Of a DNA stretch of 64,000 nucleotides, positions 55,894 through 64,000 are shown piece after piece. Positions within the stretch are counted from its first letter, which is position 1. Each line of letters starts with the position of its first letter. The translations under genes and the position numbers were made by a program. This DNA is from Rhizobium sp. R634 (GTDB taxonomy: Bacteria > Pseudomonadota > Alphaproteobacteria > Rhizobiales > Rhizobiaceae), in the NCBI RefSeq assembly GCF_002211305.1, contig NZ_LOKW01000001.1, forward strand, positions 248,001-312,000. Reading direction: 5' to 3'. The notes below the pieces were generated by a model. The model had not been told where the DNA came from, made no database searches, and saw nothing but the letters and a program-made list of their open reading frames with translations.

Positions 55894-57744
55894 CTAGAGC
55901 TGCAGCGCGAATGCCGGCACGCGCATGCCTTTTTCGCGGATATCTCGCTCCACCTCTTCAAGATCGGGACATACCGGCAGATCGCGTAGCGCCTCTGCGC
56001 AATCCTCGCCGCTGGGCAGCGCCATTGCCGCGGTCACGAGCACGGTGGTGCCGGGGCCGATTTCGCCGCGCAGCTGTGGCAGTAGGGTCTTGGCGTGGAT
56101 CAGGTTGGTGTTCGGGATCGGGCTCATTGCGTGGCCGGCCCTGGGCTTCGGCGATAGGTCGACGATGGCGCTGACATCCGTCTGGCCGTACCAGACGGCC
56201 CGGCCTTCACCCTGTTCGGAGCGATCGGCGTTGAAATCGGCGCGCTCGATCGCGAAGCCGCCTTCGATGGTGCTCAGCGCCCGGGGCGTGGCGATGCGGT
56301 GGATACGGATGTGCCAGGGGTTTGCGGGAATGAGCCAGGTCTCGATGATGACGTCGTTCCAGGGGCGCCAGCGCGAATAGAGCCGGTCGGCCGATATCAG
56401 CGCCTCTTCCATCGTTTCCCGCATGCGGAAATGCACGCCGTCGTCGGAGAGGCCGAGCATGCCGTCGAAGCTTGCGGCCGCAAAATTGCGGTCGTCGGCC
56501 TCGATGTTGAAGGCGTAGCGGGTGGAATAGACGAATTTCGAATATTTCTCGTTGGCGCCGCGCATCTTGTCGTGCTGCTGGCCGGAGGAGAGCACGACGA
56601 CATTTCCCGGCGTATGCATGGCCACCATCCCGGCCGGCTTCAGTGGAACCGGCTGCGGGAATTGCGGTTGCGGCGCTTCTTCGGCGCTCCAGAACGGATG
56701 GCTTTCGGGAAGGGCGAGCGGCAGGAAGAATTTGAGCGCCCAATAAGGCGAGCCGGGGGAGTTGTAGCTCTCGCTCATCAGGAGGTTCGGATAGCCGTAG
56801 CCAACGGAGAGAACGCCGTCACGGTCGGCGATCGGCAGCGCCGACCACCAGCGGATATGGCGCATGTAATAGCCCTTGATCTCGGCCCAGGGCAGCGCTT
56901 CGAGGCCGGCAAAGGCAAGCGCGCCCCAGAAGCCGCCGGCGGCAAAGCGGTAGGTCTGGCTGCGGCCGAAGGCCAGGGCGGCGCCATCGGGGCCGAACCA
57001 GTGGCGGATATCCCGGGCGAAGATTTCGGCGCGAGCGCGGAAACGCTCCTTGCGCGCTTCGTCGCCGCGCGCCAGCACGGCATAGATCAGGCCGTAGAAA
57101 TGCATGGCGAAGGGGATGTAGTGATCGACCCGCCTGACCGGCCCATCGCGATACCAGCCTTCGCCGAGATCGAAGGCCTCCGCTTCCTCGAGATAGGCGA
57201 CAGTTTTGCCGTGGTCGAACGGAACACCGACGCGTTCCAGCCCGAGATCGATGAGGACGCGGAAGAATTTCCAGTTGTTGTCGATGAATTCCAGGTCCCG
57301 CGCCGCGCTGAGATAGGCGGCGACCGTCTGCTTATCGCTGTCGCTCAACGGCTCCCAGATATGCTCGGGCACGAGCGCCAGCGCGAAGCCGACGGCGGCG
57401 AGTTCGACGAGCCGCTGGTTGCGGTCGGCGAGATCGCCCCAATATTCGGGATGGGCGGGGTTGGTGCCATTCGCGAGCCCGCGCCGGTAGAGATCCCAAT
57501 GCGGGAAGTGGCGGCCGCCGGCGGCAAGGGGAACGATGCCCCAGAGCGGCCGCGCAAAACCTTCCAGATCCGCCGCCGCCCGGTCGAAGATCGCGCCGGT
57601 AGCGCCGAGACGAACGCGGGCGCCGCCTTCGGAGAAATAGGGCAGGAGCGGCTCGAAAAGGTCGATGACGGCCTTTGCCAAATCGTCGCGCGTCTTCAGG
57701 GGATTGCCGGAAAGCGGATTGGCCCGGCTGGGATCGTAGATCAT
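55894..57744 (-). CDS. DUF2264 family protein, probable polysaccharide-processing protein
   Basis: This 616-residue protein belongs to DUF2264 (PLWGIVPLAAGG, GFWGALAFAGLEALPW and HTPGNVVVLSSGQ segments), a family of alpha/alpha-toroid-like proteins found near pectin and uronate-degrading genes. No signal peptide, so cytoplasmic. It is the last gene of the leftward sugar operon, 76 bases after the binding-protein gene. Catalytic residues are not established for the family. Confidence 0.85.
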   Translation of the reverse strand: MIYDPSRANPLSGNPLKTRDDLAKAVIDLFEPLLPYFSEGGARVRLGATGAIFDRAAADLEGFARPLWGIVPLAAGGRHFPHWDLYRRGLANGTNPAHPEYWGDLADRNQRLVELAAVGFALALVPEHIWEPLSDSDKQTVAAYLSAARDLEFIDNNWKFFRVLIDLGLERVGVPFDHGKTVAYLEEAEAFDLGEGWYRDGPVRRVDHYIPFAMHFYGLIYAVLARGDEARKERFRARAEIFARDIRHWFGPDGAALAFGRSQTYRFAAGGFWGALAFAGLEALPWAEIKGYYMRHIRWWSALPIADRDGVLSVGYGYPNLLMSESYNSPGSPYWALKFFLPLALPESHPFWSAEEAPQPQFPQPVPLKPAGMVAMHTPGNVVVLSSGQQHDKMRGANEKYSKFVYSTRYAFNIEADDRNFAAASFDGMLGLSDDGVHFRMRETMEEALISADRLYSRWRPWNDVIIETWLIPANPWHIRIHRIATPRALSTIEGGFAIERADFNADRSEQGEGRAVWYGQTDVSAIVDLSPKPRAGHAMSPIPNTNLIHAKTLLPQLRGEIGPGTTVLVTAAMALPSGEDCAEALRDLPVCPDLEEVERDIREKGMRVPAFALQL

Positions 57745-57820
57745 TTTTGGCTCTGATTTTTCTGAAACAGGATCGGCCGCGGGCCAGTGCTGGTCAGCGG
57801 CCGCCGGTGTTTTGCGAGAC

Positions 57821-59095
57821 CTACTTGATGGCCTTCACGCCTTCGGTCATTTCCTTCAGCCCGTCGTCGACGGAGGTGTTGTCGGTCATGATCGCGTCAT
57901 GGGCGCGGTTGAGCACGACCTCGATCTTGGCGGCGTTCGGGTTGACGGCCATTTCCAGGTAGGCTTTGGCCGGGATCAGCGCTTCCTTGCTGGCCTCATC
58001 CTGCGGGAAGCCGGGCGTCGATGCGATCTTGGCGCTGACGTCGGCGGTCTTCAGCGCCGGGAAAGTGCCTGTCGAAGCGACGACGGCCGCGCCCTCGGGG
58101 CCGGTGACGAACTTGATGAAATCGAGCGCGGCCTCCTTGTGCGTGGAATTGGCATTGACCGCCAGGCCCGAGATCTGCGCGGCCGTGGTGCCGGCCGGCA
58201 CGCCATCGGGATGCGGGAACTTCACGATGCCCCAGTTCTTGCTCTTCGATTCACCCGATTTGACCTTGGCGATCTGGGTGCCGACGAACCATGTGCCCAT
58301 CGGCAGCATGCCGATCGTGCCGTTGAAGAAGAGCGCCGAGTAATGCGTGTTCGAGGTCTTCAGGAAGGCATAGGAGGGGATGGCGCCATCCTTCTGCAGG
58401 GTGAGCGCGCGCTCGTACCAGGGCTTCAGGAAGGCGTAGTCGCCACCGACCAGTGTGTGTTTTCCGTCGAGGATGCCGGGCAGCTGGACGGTCGAACGCC
58501 AGGTGTGCAGCAGCGCGCCATAGGTCTTGTTGGTGCCCATGCCGCCTGCGAGCTTCTCGGCGGTTGCGTCGAACTGCGCCCAGGTCATGTCGTTGGTGGG
58601 GTAGGGGACGCCTGCCTTGTCGAAGATGTCCTTGTTGTAATAGACGATCCAGAAGTCGGAGCGGAACGGCAGCGAATAGATCTTGCCGTCGATGGTCAGC
58701 TCCTCGATCAGGCCGCCATAGGGCGCCGGATCGATCTTCTGGTCCTTCACGAAGCCACTGAGATCGGCGATGTTGCCGGCGCGCACCAGATTGGTATAGC
58801 CCGGCACGTCCTTGATGGTGACGATGTCGATGTCCTTCGAGCCGCCGGTCAGCTGCGTCGAGATCATCTGCTGATAATCCTGCGAGCCGAGATCCATCGG
58901 CTCGAACTTCACGTTCGGATGCTTGGCCTGATAGGCCTCGATCAGCGGCTTGTAATAGGCTGTTTTGTCCCAGTCCCACAAAGCCCATTTCAGCGTCACG
59001 GCGTCCTCAGCAAGCGCTGCGCCTGCCGTCGTCGCGGCCAGAGTGAAACCTGCCACGGCAAGTTTCACCGTCCTCCCGAATTTATCCAAATACAT
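57821..59095 (-). CDS. Carbohydrate ABC importer, periplasmic binding protein
   Basis: This 424-residue protein has a signal peptide (residues 1-about 29, TLAATTAGAALAED) and the family 1 sugar-binding fold (VTLKWALWDWDK, IVTIKDVPGYTNL, YNKDIFDKAGVPYPTNDMTW). Large flexible binding proteins of this type capture oligosaccharides. Works with the permease and ATPase genes of the same operon. Confidence 0.94.
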   Translation of the reverse strand: MYLDKFGRTVKLAVAGFTLAATTAGAALAEDAVTLKWALWDWDKTAYYKPLIEAYQAKHPNVKFEPMDLGSQDYQQMISTQLTGGSKDIDIVTIKDVPGYTNLVRAGNIADLSGFVKDQKIDPAPYGGLIEELTIDGKIYSLPFRSDFWIVYYNKDIFDKAGVPYPTNDMTWAQFDATAEKLAGGMGTNKTYGALLHTWRSTVQLPGILDGKHTLVGGDYAFLKPWYERALTLQKDGAIPSYAFLKTSNTHYSALFFNGTIGMLPMGTWFVGTQIAKVKSGESKSKNWGIVKFPHPDGVPAGTTAAQISGLAVNANSTHKEAALDFIKFVTGPEGAAVVASTGTFPALKTADVSAKIASTPGFPQDEASKEALIPAKAYLEMAVNPNAAKIEVVLNRAHDAIMTDNTSVDDGLKEMTEGVKAIK

Positions 59096-59123
59096 TCCTG
59101 TTCTCCTTCCCTGGATCAGTTAT

Positions 59124-59837
59124 TTATGAAGCGTCTCTTGCATGCGATTTGCAGTGCGTCGGTAAGTCCAGAACAATCTCCGCCGCATGATGGACGGCGA
59201 ATGCGACGGCGAACATTCCGAGCGAGAAATTGAAGGTCGCCGGCATGAACACGGAGATCGGATAGAAGAGGATATGCGCCAGCCACAGCGCTGCGTTGAA
59301 GCCAAGCGCTGCAAGTGCCGGAAGCGGGCGGGCGACAGAGGCGAGCGCTGCGAGGCGAAGGAGCCGCAGCGCCGGCAGGTCGCGCATTACCATCAACACG
59401 ATGAGATGGCAGGCGAGCACGGCGACGAAGGCGGTGGCAACAAGCGCGATCGCCAGCGGTGCGGCGAGCATCAGATTGCCACGCGCGCCGGCTGCATAGG
59501 TGGCAGTCGCATGGACGCCGATCGCAAGCACGCCTGCCGAGGCCAGGCCCCAGGCGGTGGCGCGCCAGAAATATTGCCGGAATGCTTCCAAGAAGTCCCT
59601 GAGCAGATAGGTGTTGCGATCTTCGACGAAGGCCACCGAGACGCGGGCCATGGCGGCGAGTGCTGCCGGCAGCGTCACCACGAAGAGCGAGGCCAGGATG
59701 AACAGGATGTTGAGCTTGACCATCTCCCACCACTCGCGGGCGAGGATGTCTGCGAACAGGGCAAGGCCGGTCTTCGCAGGCGCATCCTTCGGAATGCCCG
59801 GCCCCTCCTTCGTCCACATATCCCGCAACCACTGCAT
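59124..59837 (-). CDS. YesL-like (DUF624) membrane protein
   Basis: This 237-residue protein has five to six membrane helices and the N-terminal LNILFILASLFVVTLP pattern of DUF624/YesL. In Bacillus, yesL sits in the rhamnogalacturonan operon, which agrees with the neighbours here. Exact function unknown. The ATG has GGGAG upstream. Confidence 0.85.
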   Translation of the reverse strand: MQWLRDMWTKEGPGIPKDAPAKTGLALFADILAREWWEMVKLNILFILASLFVVTLPAALAAMARVSVAFVEDRNTYLLRDFLEAFRQYFWRATAWGLASAGVLAIGVHATATYAAGARGNLMLAAPLAIALVATAFVAVLACHLIVLMVMRDLPALRLLRLAALASVARPLPALAALGFNAALWLAHILFYPISVFMPATFNFSLGMFAVAFAVHHAAEIVLDLPTHCKSHARDAS

Positions 59838-59857
59838 GGCCGTCTCCCGCAGGCGCC

Positions 59858-60967
59858 TCAGTAAAGAATCGAGCGTTCCGTTTCCTTGTCGAACAGCTGC
59901 GCATTGCTCATATCGGCGACGAGGCTTGCCTCCTCGCCGATATCGGGCCGGAAGCGCGGCGACACACGGGCGATGAGATTGCGGCCGCCGGCGACCATGT
60001 TCAGATGCACCTCCGAGCCCATGGGTTCGGCAAGCTCGACCACTGCCTTAACCGGCGCCAGATTTTCGGGCGGGATGTCGGCCGGCGGCAGTTCGTGGAA
60101 GTTCTCCGGGCGGATGCCGAGCACCAGCTCGCGGCCCTCATAGGGCGCGATCCTGCTCCTGTCGAAATGGGCGGGCAGCGGCAGCTCCCGGCCGTCGAAA
60201 ATGGCGACGTAACCGTCGCCCCGGCGCTGAATGGTCGACGGCAGCATGTTCATCTGCGGCGCACCGATGAAGCCGGCGACGAACATGTTGACGGGGCGGT
60301 CGTAGAGGTTCTGCGGTGTGTCGACCTGCTGGATGTGGCCGTCCTTCATGACGACGATCCGGTCGGCCATCGTCATGGCTTCCACCTGGTCGTGGGTGAC
60401 GTAGATGAAGGTGGCGTTGAGGCGCTTGTGCAACTTGGTGATTTCCGAGCGCATCGTGCCGCGCAGTTTGGCGTCGAGATTGGACAGCGGCTCGTCGAGC
60501 AGGAAGACGGCAGGGTTGCGCACCATGGCGCGACCGAGCGCGACGCGCTGGCGTTGGCCGCCCGAAAGCGCTTTCGGCTTGCGGTTCAGGAGATGGGTAA
60601 TGTCGAGGATCTTGGCGGCGTCCTGCACCTGCTTGTCGATGAAATCACGCGAGACTTTGCGCAGCTGCAGGCCGAAGGCCATGTTCTTGTAGACGGTCAT
60701 ATGCGGGTAGAGCGCATAGTTCTGGAAGACCATGGCGATATCCCGATCCTTGGAGGGGACGTCGTTCATGACGTCGCCGCCGATCTTGAGTTCTCCGCCG
60801 GAGATCTCCTCGAGGCCGGCGATCATCCTGAGCGTCGTCGATTTGCCGCAACCGGAGGGCCCGACCAGGATGATGAATTCCTTATCGGCAATTTCCAGAT
60901 CGATATCGTGGACGACGGTGAGCGCGCCGTAGGATTTGTTCAGCTCTTTAAGCGAAATGCTGGCCAT
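59858..60967 (-). CDS. Carbohydrate ABC importer, ATPase subunit (UgpC/MsmK-like)
   Basis: This 369-residue ATPase has Walker A GPSGCGKST, signature LSGGQRQRVALGRAMVR, Walker B VFLLDEPLSNLDAK and a C-terminal TOBE/OB-fold regulatory domain (residues about 240-369). Such ATPases often serve several sugar importers. Operon position between the GH88 and YesL-like genes. Confidence 0.96.
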   Translation of the reverse strand: MASISLKELNKSYGALTVVHDIDLEIADKEFIILVGPSGCGKSTTLRMIAGLEEISGGELKIGGDVMNDVPSKDRDIAMVFQNYALYPHMTVYKNMAFGLQLRKVSRDFIDKQVQDAAKILDITHLLNRKPKALSGGQRQRVALGRAMVRNPAVFLLDEPLSNLDAKLRGTMRSEITKLHKRLNATFIYVTHDQVEAMTMADRIVVMKDGHIQQVDTPQNLYDRPVNMFVAGFIGAPQMNMLPSTIQRRGDGYVAIFDGRELPLPAHFDRSRIAPYEGRELVLGIRPENFHELPPADIPPENLAPVKAVVELAEPMGSEVHLNMVAGGRNLIARVSPRFRPDIGEEASLVADMSNAQLFDKETERSILY

Positions 60968-60982
60968 TGGGTTCTCCTGACG

Positions 60983-62155
60983 TCACCAATAGGAAGACCA
61001 GCGGCGCGAAAGACGCGTCAAAGCTTCCATGTAATAATAATCTCCCCAGGAGACGCACTCATCGACGCCCTCGCCGCGGCAGGTGTTGAAGGGCGACTTT
61101 TTCGAATAGGTGGCGTGCAGCACCAGGCCGTTGGAAACGGTGGGGTCCTTGACCGCATAGTGGTCGGCGAGGCTCTTCATCATGCGCCGCGCCAGCATGC
61201 GGTAGTGCTCGGCGGCTTGCGCCTCGACGAGGTCGGCCATTTCAAGCAGGCCGCAGGCGGTGATCGAGGCCGAAGAACTGTCGCGCGGCTCGCCGTCGCC
61301 ATCGGAAAAGACGAGATCCCAATAGGGCACCATGTCGGCCGGCAGCCGATTGAGATAGAAGGCGAGCAGCCGGTCGAAGGTCTGGCGATATTCCTCGATC
61401 CGCTCGTAGCGGTAGGAGATCGCCATGCCGGCGATGCCCCAGGCCTGGCCGCGCGCCCAAGCGCTATCATCCTTGTAGCCCTGTTTGGTGGCGCCGCGCA
61501 CCGGCGCGCCGGTGACCGGGTCCATGTAGAAGGTGTGATAGGTGGAATCGTCAGGCCGCACCGAATTGGCGAGCGTGGTGCGGGCATGGGTGAGCGCGAT
61601 CTCACGGTATTTCGGATCGCCCGTCTCGCTGCTGGCCCAATAGAGAAGCGGCAGGTTCAGCAGGCAATCGATGATGTAGCGGTATTCCTCCGCCTTGCCC
61701 TTGTGGCCCCAGGCCTGGATGAACTGGCCGATCGGCTGGAAGCGCTCGATCAACTGGTCAGCGGCCAGGATCGCCGCCTTGCGGCCGTCCTCGTCCCCAA
61801 CGAGTTTCCAGGCGGCGATGCAGGAGGGCGAATAGAGAAAGCCCATGTCGTGGTGATCGGTCTCGATGCGGTTGACGATCCGATGCAGGAAGGACTGGAC
61901 TTGGATCTGCGCGGCATGCCGGAACACCGGATCGCCGCTATGCTCGAAGGCGAGCCATAGTTCGCCGGGCCAGAAGCCCGCCGTCCATTGGTCGTTGGCA
62001 ACGGCGGGATAGAAGTTGTTGACGCTCGAATGGTTCTGCGCGGCATAGGTGAATGTGGGAAGGTTGCGCCTGACCTGCGCGACGGCGAGATCGAGCGCGG
62101 CGTTCACTTCCTTGTCGGTGATCGGCTGCGGGGCGACTGTTGAAACGGCATTCAT
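60983..62155 (-). CDS. GH88-family unsaturated glycuronyl hydrolase
   Basis: This 390-residue alpha/alpha6-barrel enzyme has FYPAVANDQWTAGFWPGELWLA, HHDMGFLYSPSC and DDSAWARGQAWG segments, with Asp in the last expected to be catalytic in the family. GH88 enzymes remove 4,5-unsaturated uronic acids from oligosaccharides made by lyases. Cytoplasmic location and coupling to the importer suggest it works on imported unsaturated glycuronyl oligomers; pectin-type or glycosaminoglycan-type substrates are both possible. Confidence 0.9.
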   Translation of the reverse strand: MNAVSTVAPQPITDKEVNAALDLAVAQVRRNLPTFTYAAQNHSSVNNFYPAVANDQWTAGFWPGELWLAFEHSGDPVFRHAAQIQVQSFLHRIVNRIETDHHDMGFLYSPSCIAAWKLVGDEDGRKAAILAADQLIERFQPIGQFIQAWGHKGKAEEYRYIIDCLLNLPLLYWASSETGDPKYREIALTHARTTLANSVRPDDSTYHTFYMDPVTGAPVRGATKQGYKDDSAWARGQAWGIAGMAISYRYERIEEYRQTFDRLLAFYLNRLPADMVPYWDLVFSDGDGEPRDSSSASITACGLLEMADLVEAQAAEHYRMLARRMMKSLADHYAVKDPTVSNGLVLHATYSKKSPFNTCRGEGVDECVSWGDYYYMEALTRLSRRWSSYW

Positions 62156-62159
62156 GGCT

Positions 62160-62996
62160 TTAACCCTTCAGTCCCGTCGAGGCGATGCCTTCGACAAAGA
62201 AGCGCTGCAGAGCGAGGAAGACGACGAGAACGGGCACGAGGGCGACGACGGAGGCCGCCATGATCAGCCCGTACTCGGCCGAATATTGCGAGATGAACAT
62301 GCGCAGGCCGATCTGGACGGTCTTCAGCTCGGTCTTGGTGAGATAGATCATCGGCCCGAGGAAATCGTTCCAGGTGCTGACGAAGGTGAAGATCGTCAGC
62401 GTCGAGAGGGCGGGCTTGGAGAGCGGCAGCATGATGCGCGCCCAGATCTGATATTCGTTCATGCCGTCGATGCGCGCCGCCTCGCAAAGCTCGGTCGGGA
62501 TCGACATGTAGAATTGCCGCATCAGGAAAACGCCGAAGGCGGTGAAGGCCTGCAGGCAGATCAGCGCAAGATGCGTGTTGTTGAGGCCGAACTCGCGCAT
62601 CAGTAGGAATTGCGGCACCATATAAACCTGCCAGGGCATGGCGATGGTGGCGATATAGCCGAGGAACAGCGTGTTCTTGTAGGGGAAGTTCAGCTTGGCG
62701 AAGGCGTAGGCGGCAAAGCTCGACGTCAGAAGCTGCAGCAGCGTGACGATGATCGTCAGCTTCGAGGTGTTGTAGATGAAGAGCGCAAGCGGGATCTTGG
62801 TCCAGATATCGACGTAGTTATGCCATTGCGGCTGCGACGGTATCCACTCGATCGGGAAGGCGAAGACGTCACGGCTGAGCTTCAGCGACGCCGAGAGCAT
62901 CCAGGCGAAGGGCATCAGCATCACCACAGTCACCGTGATGACGATCGCATAGAGGAGGACGGTTTTGACGGTGATCTTGCGTCCGGCGATCCTCAT
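62160..62996 (-). CDS. Carbohydrate ABC importer, MalG-type permease
   Basis: This 278-residue permease has about six hydrophobic helices and the EAA loop (ELCEAARIDGMNEYQIWARIMLPLSKPAL by position near residues 166-194). It overlaps the other permease gene by four bases and the two should form a heterodimer. Confidence 0.95.
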   Translation of the reverse strand: MRIAGRKITVKTVLLYAIVITVTVVMLMPFAWMLSASLKLSRDVFAFPIEWIPSQPQWHNYVDIWTKIPLALFIYNTSKLTIIVTLLQLLTSSFAAYAFAKLNFPYKNTLFLGYIATIAMPWQVYMVPQFLLMREFGLNNTHLALICLQAFTAFGVFLMRQFYMSIPTELCEAARIDGMNEYQIWARIMLPLSKPALSTLTIFTFVSTWNDFLGPMIYLTKTELKTVQIGLRMFISQYSAEYGLIMAASVVALVPVLVVFLALQRFFVEGIASTGLKG

Positions 62997-63949
62997 GCTT
63001 CGTCCTCCCTCTGGCGGTGGAACTGGAAGACCGTGACCGCGAGCACCAGGAAGAACAGTACAAGCGAAATCATGCTGGAATAGCCGAGATCCCAGGAAAT
63101 GAAGGCCTCGTTGTAGATGTGGTAGACGAGGACGAGCGTCGATGTGCCGGGGCCGCCCTGGGTGATCATGAAGATCTGATCGAAGACCTTGAAGGACTGG
63201 ATCGTCAGCATGACGGTGACGAAGAAGGTCGTCGGCCCGAGCTGCGGCACGGTGACGTGGATGAATTTCTGCCAGGAATTGGCGCCGTCGAGATCGGCAG
63301 CTTCATAGAGCTCGGCATTGATCCCCTGCAGGCCGGCCAGATAGATGACCATGTAATAGCCCATGTTCTTCCAGATGCCGAAAAGGATCACCGTCACCAT
63401 CGCCCAGTGGCGGTCGGCCGCCCATCCAGGCATGTTCTTCGGGTCAAGGCCGAGCGTGTAGAGGATCATGTTCACCGGTCCCATCTCGGGATTGAAGATC
63501 ATGTTCCAGACGACGGCGACGGCGACCAGCGAGGCGACATAGGGAAAGAACATCGCCGTGCGGAAGAAATTACGCCCCGCGATCTTCTGGTTGAGGAGGA
63601 CGGCGAGGCCGAGTGCGCAGAGCAGCGTCGCCGGCACCGAGGCGACCGTATAGATGATCGTGTTCCAAAAGGCCGCGACGAAGGCCTTGTCGTCGAACAG
63701 CCGCCAGAAATTGTCGAGCCCCGCGAATGTGATCGCATTCGAGCCGTCCCAGTGCATGAAGGCGAGCGCGAAGGCGAAGAGGATCGGACCGAGCGTGAAG
63801 ACGGCGAAACCGATGAAATTCGGCGCGATGAAGGAATAGGCGACGAGCGCGCTGCGAATCTTGCGCTGGCGCTTGGAGAGCGCCGTGACCTTCCGGCGCG
63901 GAGCTGCCGGGGCGCTATCCCTGGCGATGACCGAATTCGATATGGACAC
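62993..63949 (-). CDS. Carbohydrate ABC importer, MalF-type permease
   Basis: This 318-residue permease has about six helices and an EAA loop (ELYEAADLDGANSWQKFIHVTVPQLGPT by position near 215-245). The GTG at 63949 (VSISNSVIA) is chosen because GGAGG lies eight bases upstream; an in-frame ATG at 63973 has no good site and would swallow it. First gene of the operon; its promoter would lie at or beyond the right edge. Confidence 0.9.
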   Translation of the reverse strand: MSISNSVIARDSAPAAPRRKVTALSKRQRKIRSALVAYSFIAPNFIGFAVFTLGPILFAFALAFMHWDGSNAITFAGLDNFWRLFDDKAFVAAFWNTIIYTVASVPATLLCALGLAVLLNQKIAGRNFFRTAMFFPYVASLVAVAVVWNMIFNPEMGPVNMILYTLGLDPKNMPGWAADRHWAMVTVILFGIWKNMGYYMVIYLAGLQGINAELYEAADLDGANSWQKFIHVTVPQLGPTTFFVTVMLTIQSFKVFDQIFMITQGGPGTSTLVLVYHIYNEAFISWDLGYSSMISLVLFFLVLAVTVFQFHRQREDEA

Positions 63950-64000
63950 CGATGCTTCCTCCTGGTCGGGCATTCCGCTGGCGGCTTCCGGGCTTTTCTA

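Noticed and set aside
60005..61960. 651-codon plus-strand frame opposite the sugar ATPase and GH88 genes
   Set aside because: Shadow of two well-supported genes, with no motif of its own.

Overview
The window looks like a chromosome or large replicon of a Rhizobium-type alphaproteobacterium (Rhizobiaceae, probably the R. leguminosarum/etli group). Reasons: GC-rich coding DNA packed into ATGA-overlapping operons, an Lrp-type regulator divergent from a three-domain PutA, several quaternary-amine ABC importers, an extra groESL copy and a RIME-like intergenic palindrome pair. This is inferred from gene content, not from a database search.

Bases 783-31667 are dominated by genes fitting uptake and stepwise N-demethylation of proline-type betaines (stachydrine and/or hydroxyproline betaine). 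On the left are a three-gene quaternary-amine importer, a ProC-like reductase and a TetR regulator, divergent from a long rightward operon. That operon encodes an StcD-type flavin demethylase, a DddQ-like cupin, EtfB, EtfA, a second cupin that has lost its metal ligands, ETF-quinone oxidoreductase, and the glutathione formaldehyde route (AdhC, FghA, Gfa). A GntR-controlled operon follows: DapA-family lyase, aldehyde dehydrogenase, FAD oxidoreductase, a second importer, an atypical proline-racemase-superfamily protein and a GlxA/AraC regulator. Facing it are a Rieske oxygenase, its reductase and a DddP-like M24 protein, divergent from a LysR regulator. PutR/PutA at 35216-39826 would take the freed proline to glutamate. 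The probable flow is import, first N-demethylation by the Rieske pair, second by the flavin demethylase, electrons to the quinone pool through ETF, formaldehyde to formate by the glutathione enzymes, then proline to PutA or hydroxyproline to the DapA-like and aldehyde dehydrogenase steps.

Bases 31668-35215 hold two unusual fusions: a hexapeptide acetyltransferase joined to a helical toroid-like domain, and an unknown domain plus zinc-finger-like segment joined to a gamma-glutamylcyclotransferase domain, the latter in visibly less GC-rich DNA. Bases 40200-55750 are a mixed stretch: a chemoreceptor, LysR/HPP genes, groESL with a CIRCE-like element, small stress-type proteins including a Cys-rich four-helix copper protein, a flavin reductase-like protein, a multi-PAS histidine kinase, a HIT protein and a VapBC pair.

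Bases 55894-63949 form a leftward carbohydrate operon (ABC importer, GH88 unsaturated glycuronyl hydrolase, YesL-like membrane protein, DUF2264 protein), which suggests uptake and breakdown of unsaturated uronic-acid oligosaccharides from plant polysaccharide.

The most notable signal is three relatives of DMSP lyases (two DddQ-like cupins, one degenerate, and one DddP-like M24 protein with every DddP active-site position kept) inside a betaine demethylation locus, together with a proline-racemase-superfamily protein that lacks the second catalytic cysteine. No tRNA, rRNA, CRISPR array or insertion sequence was seen.
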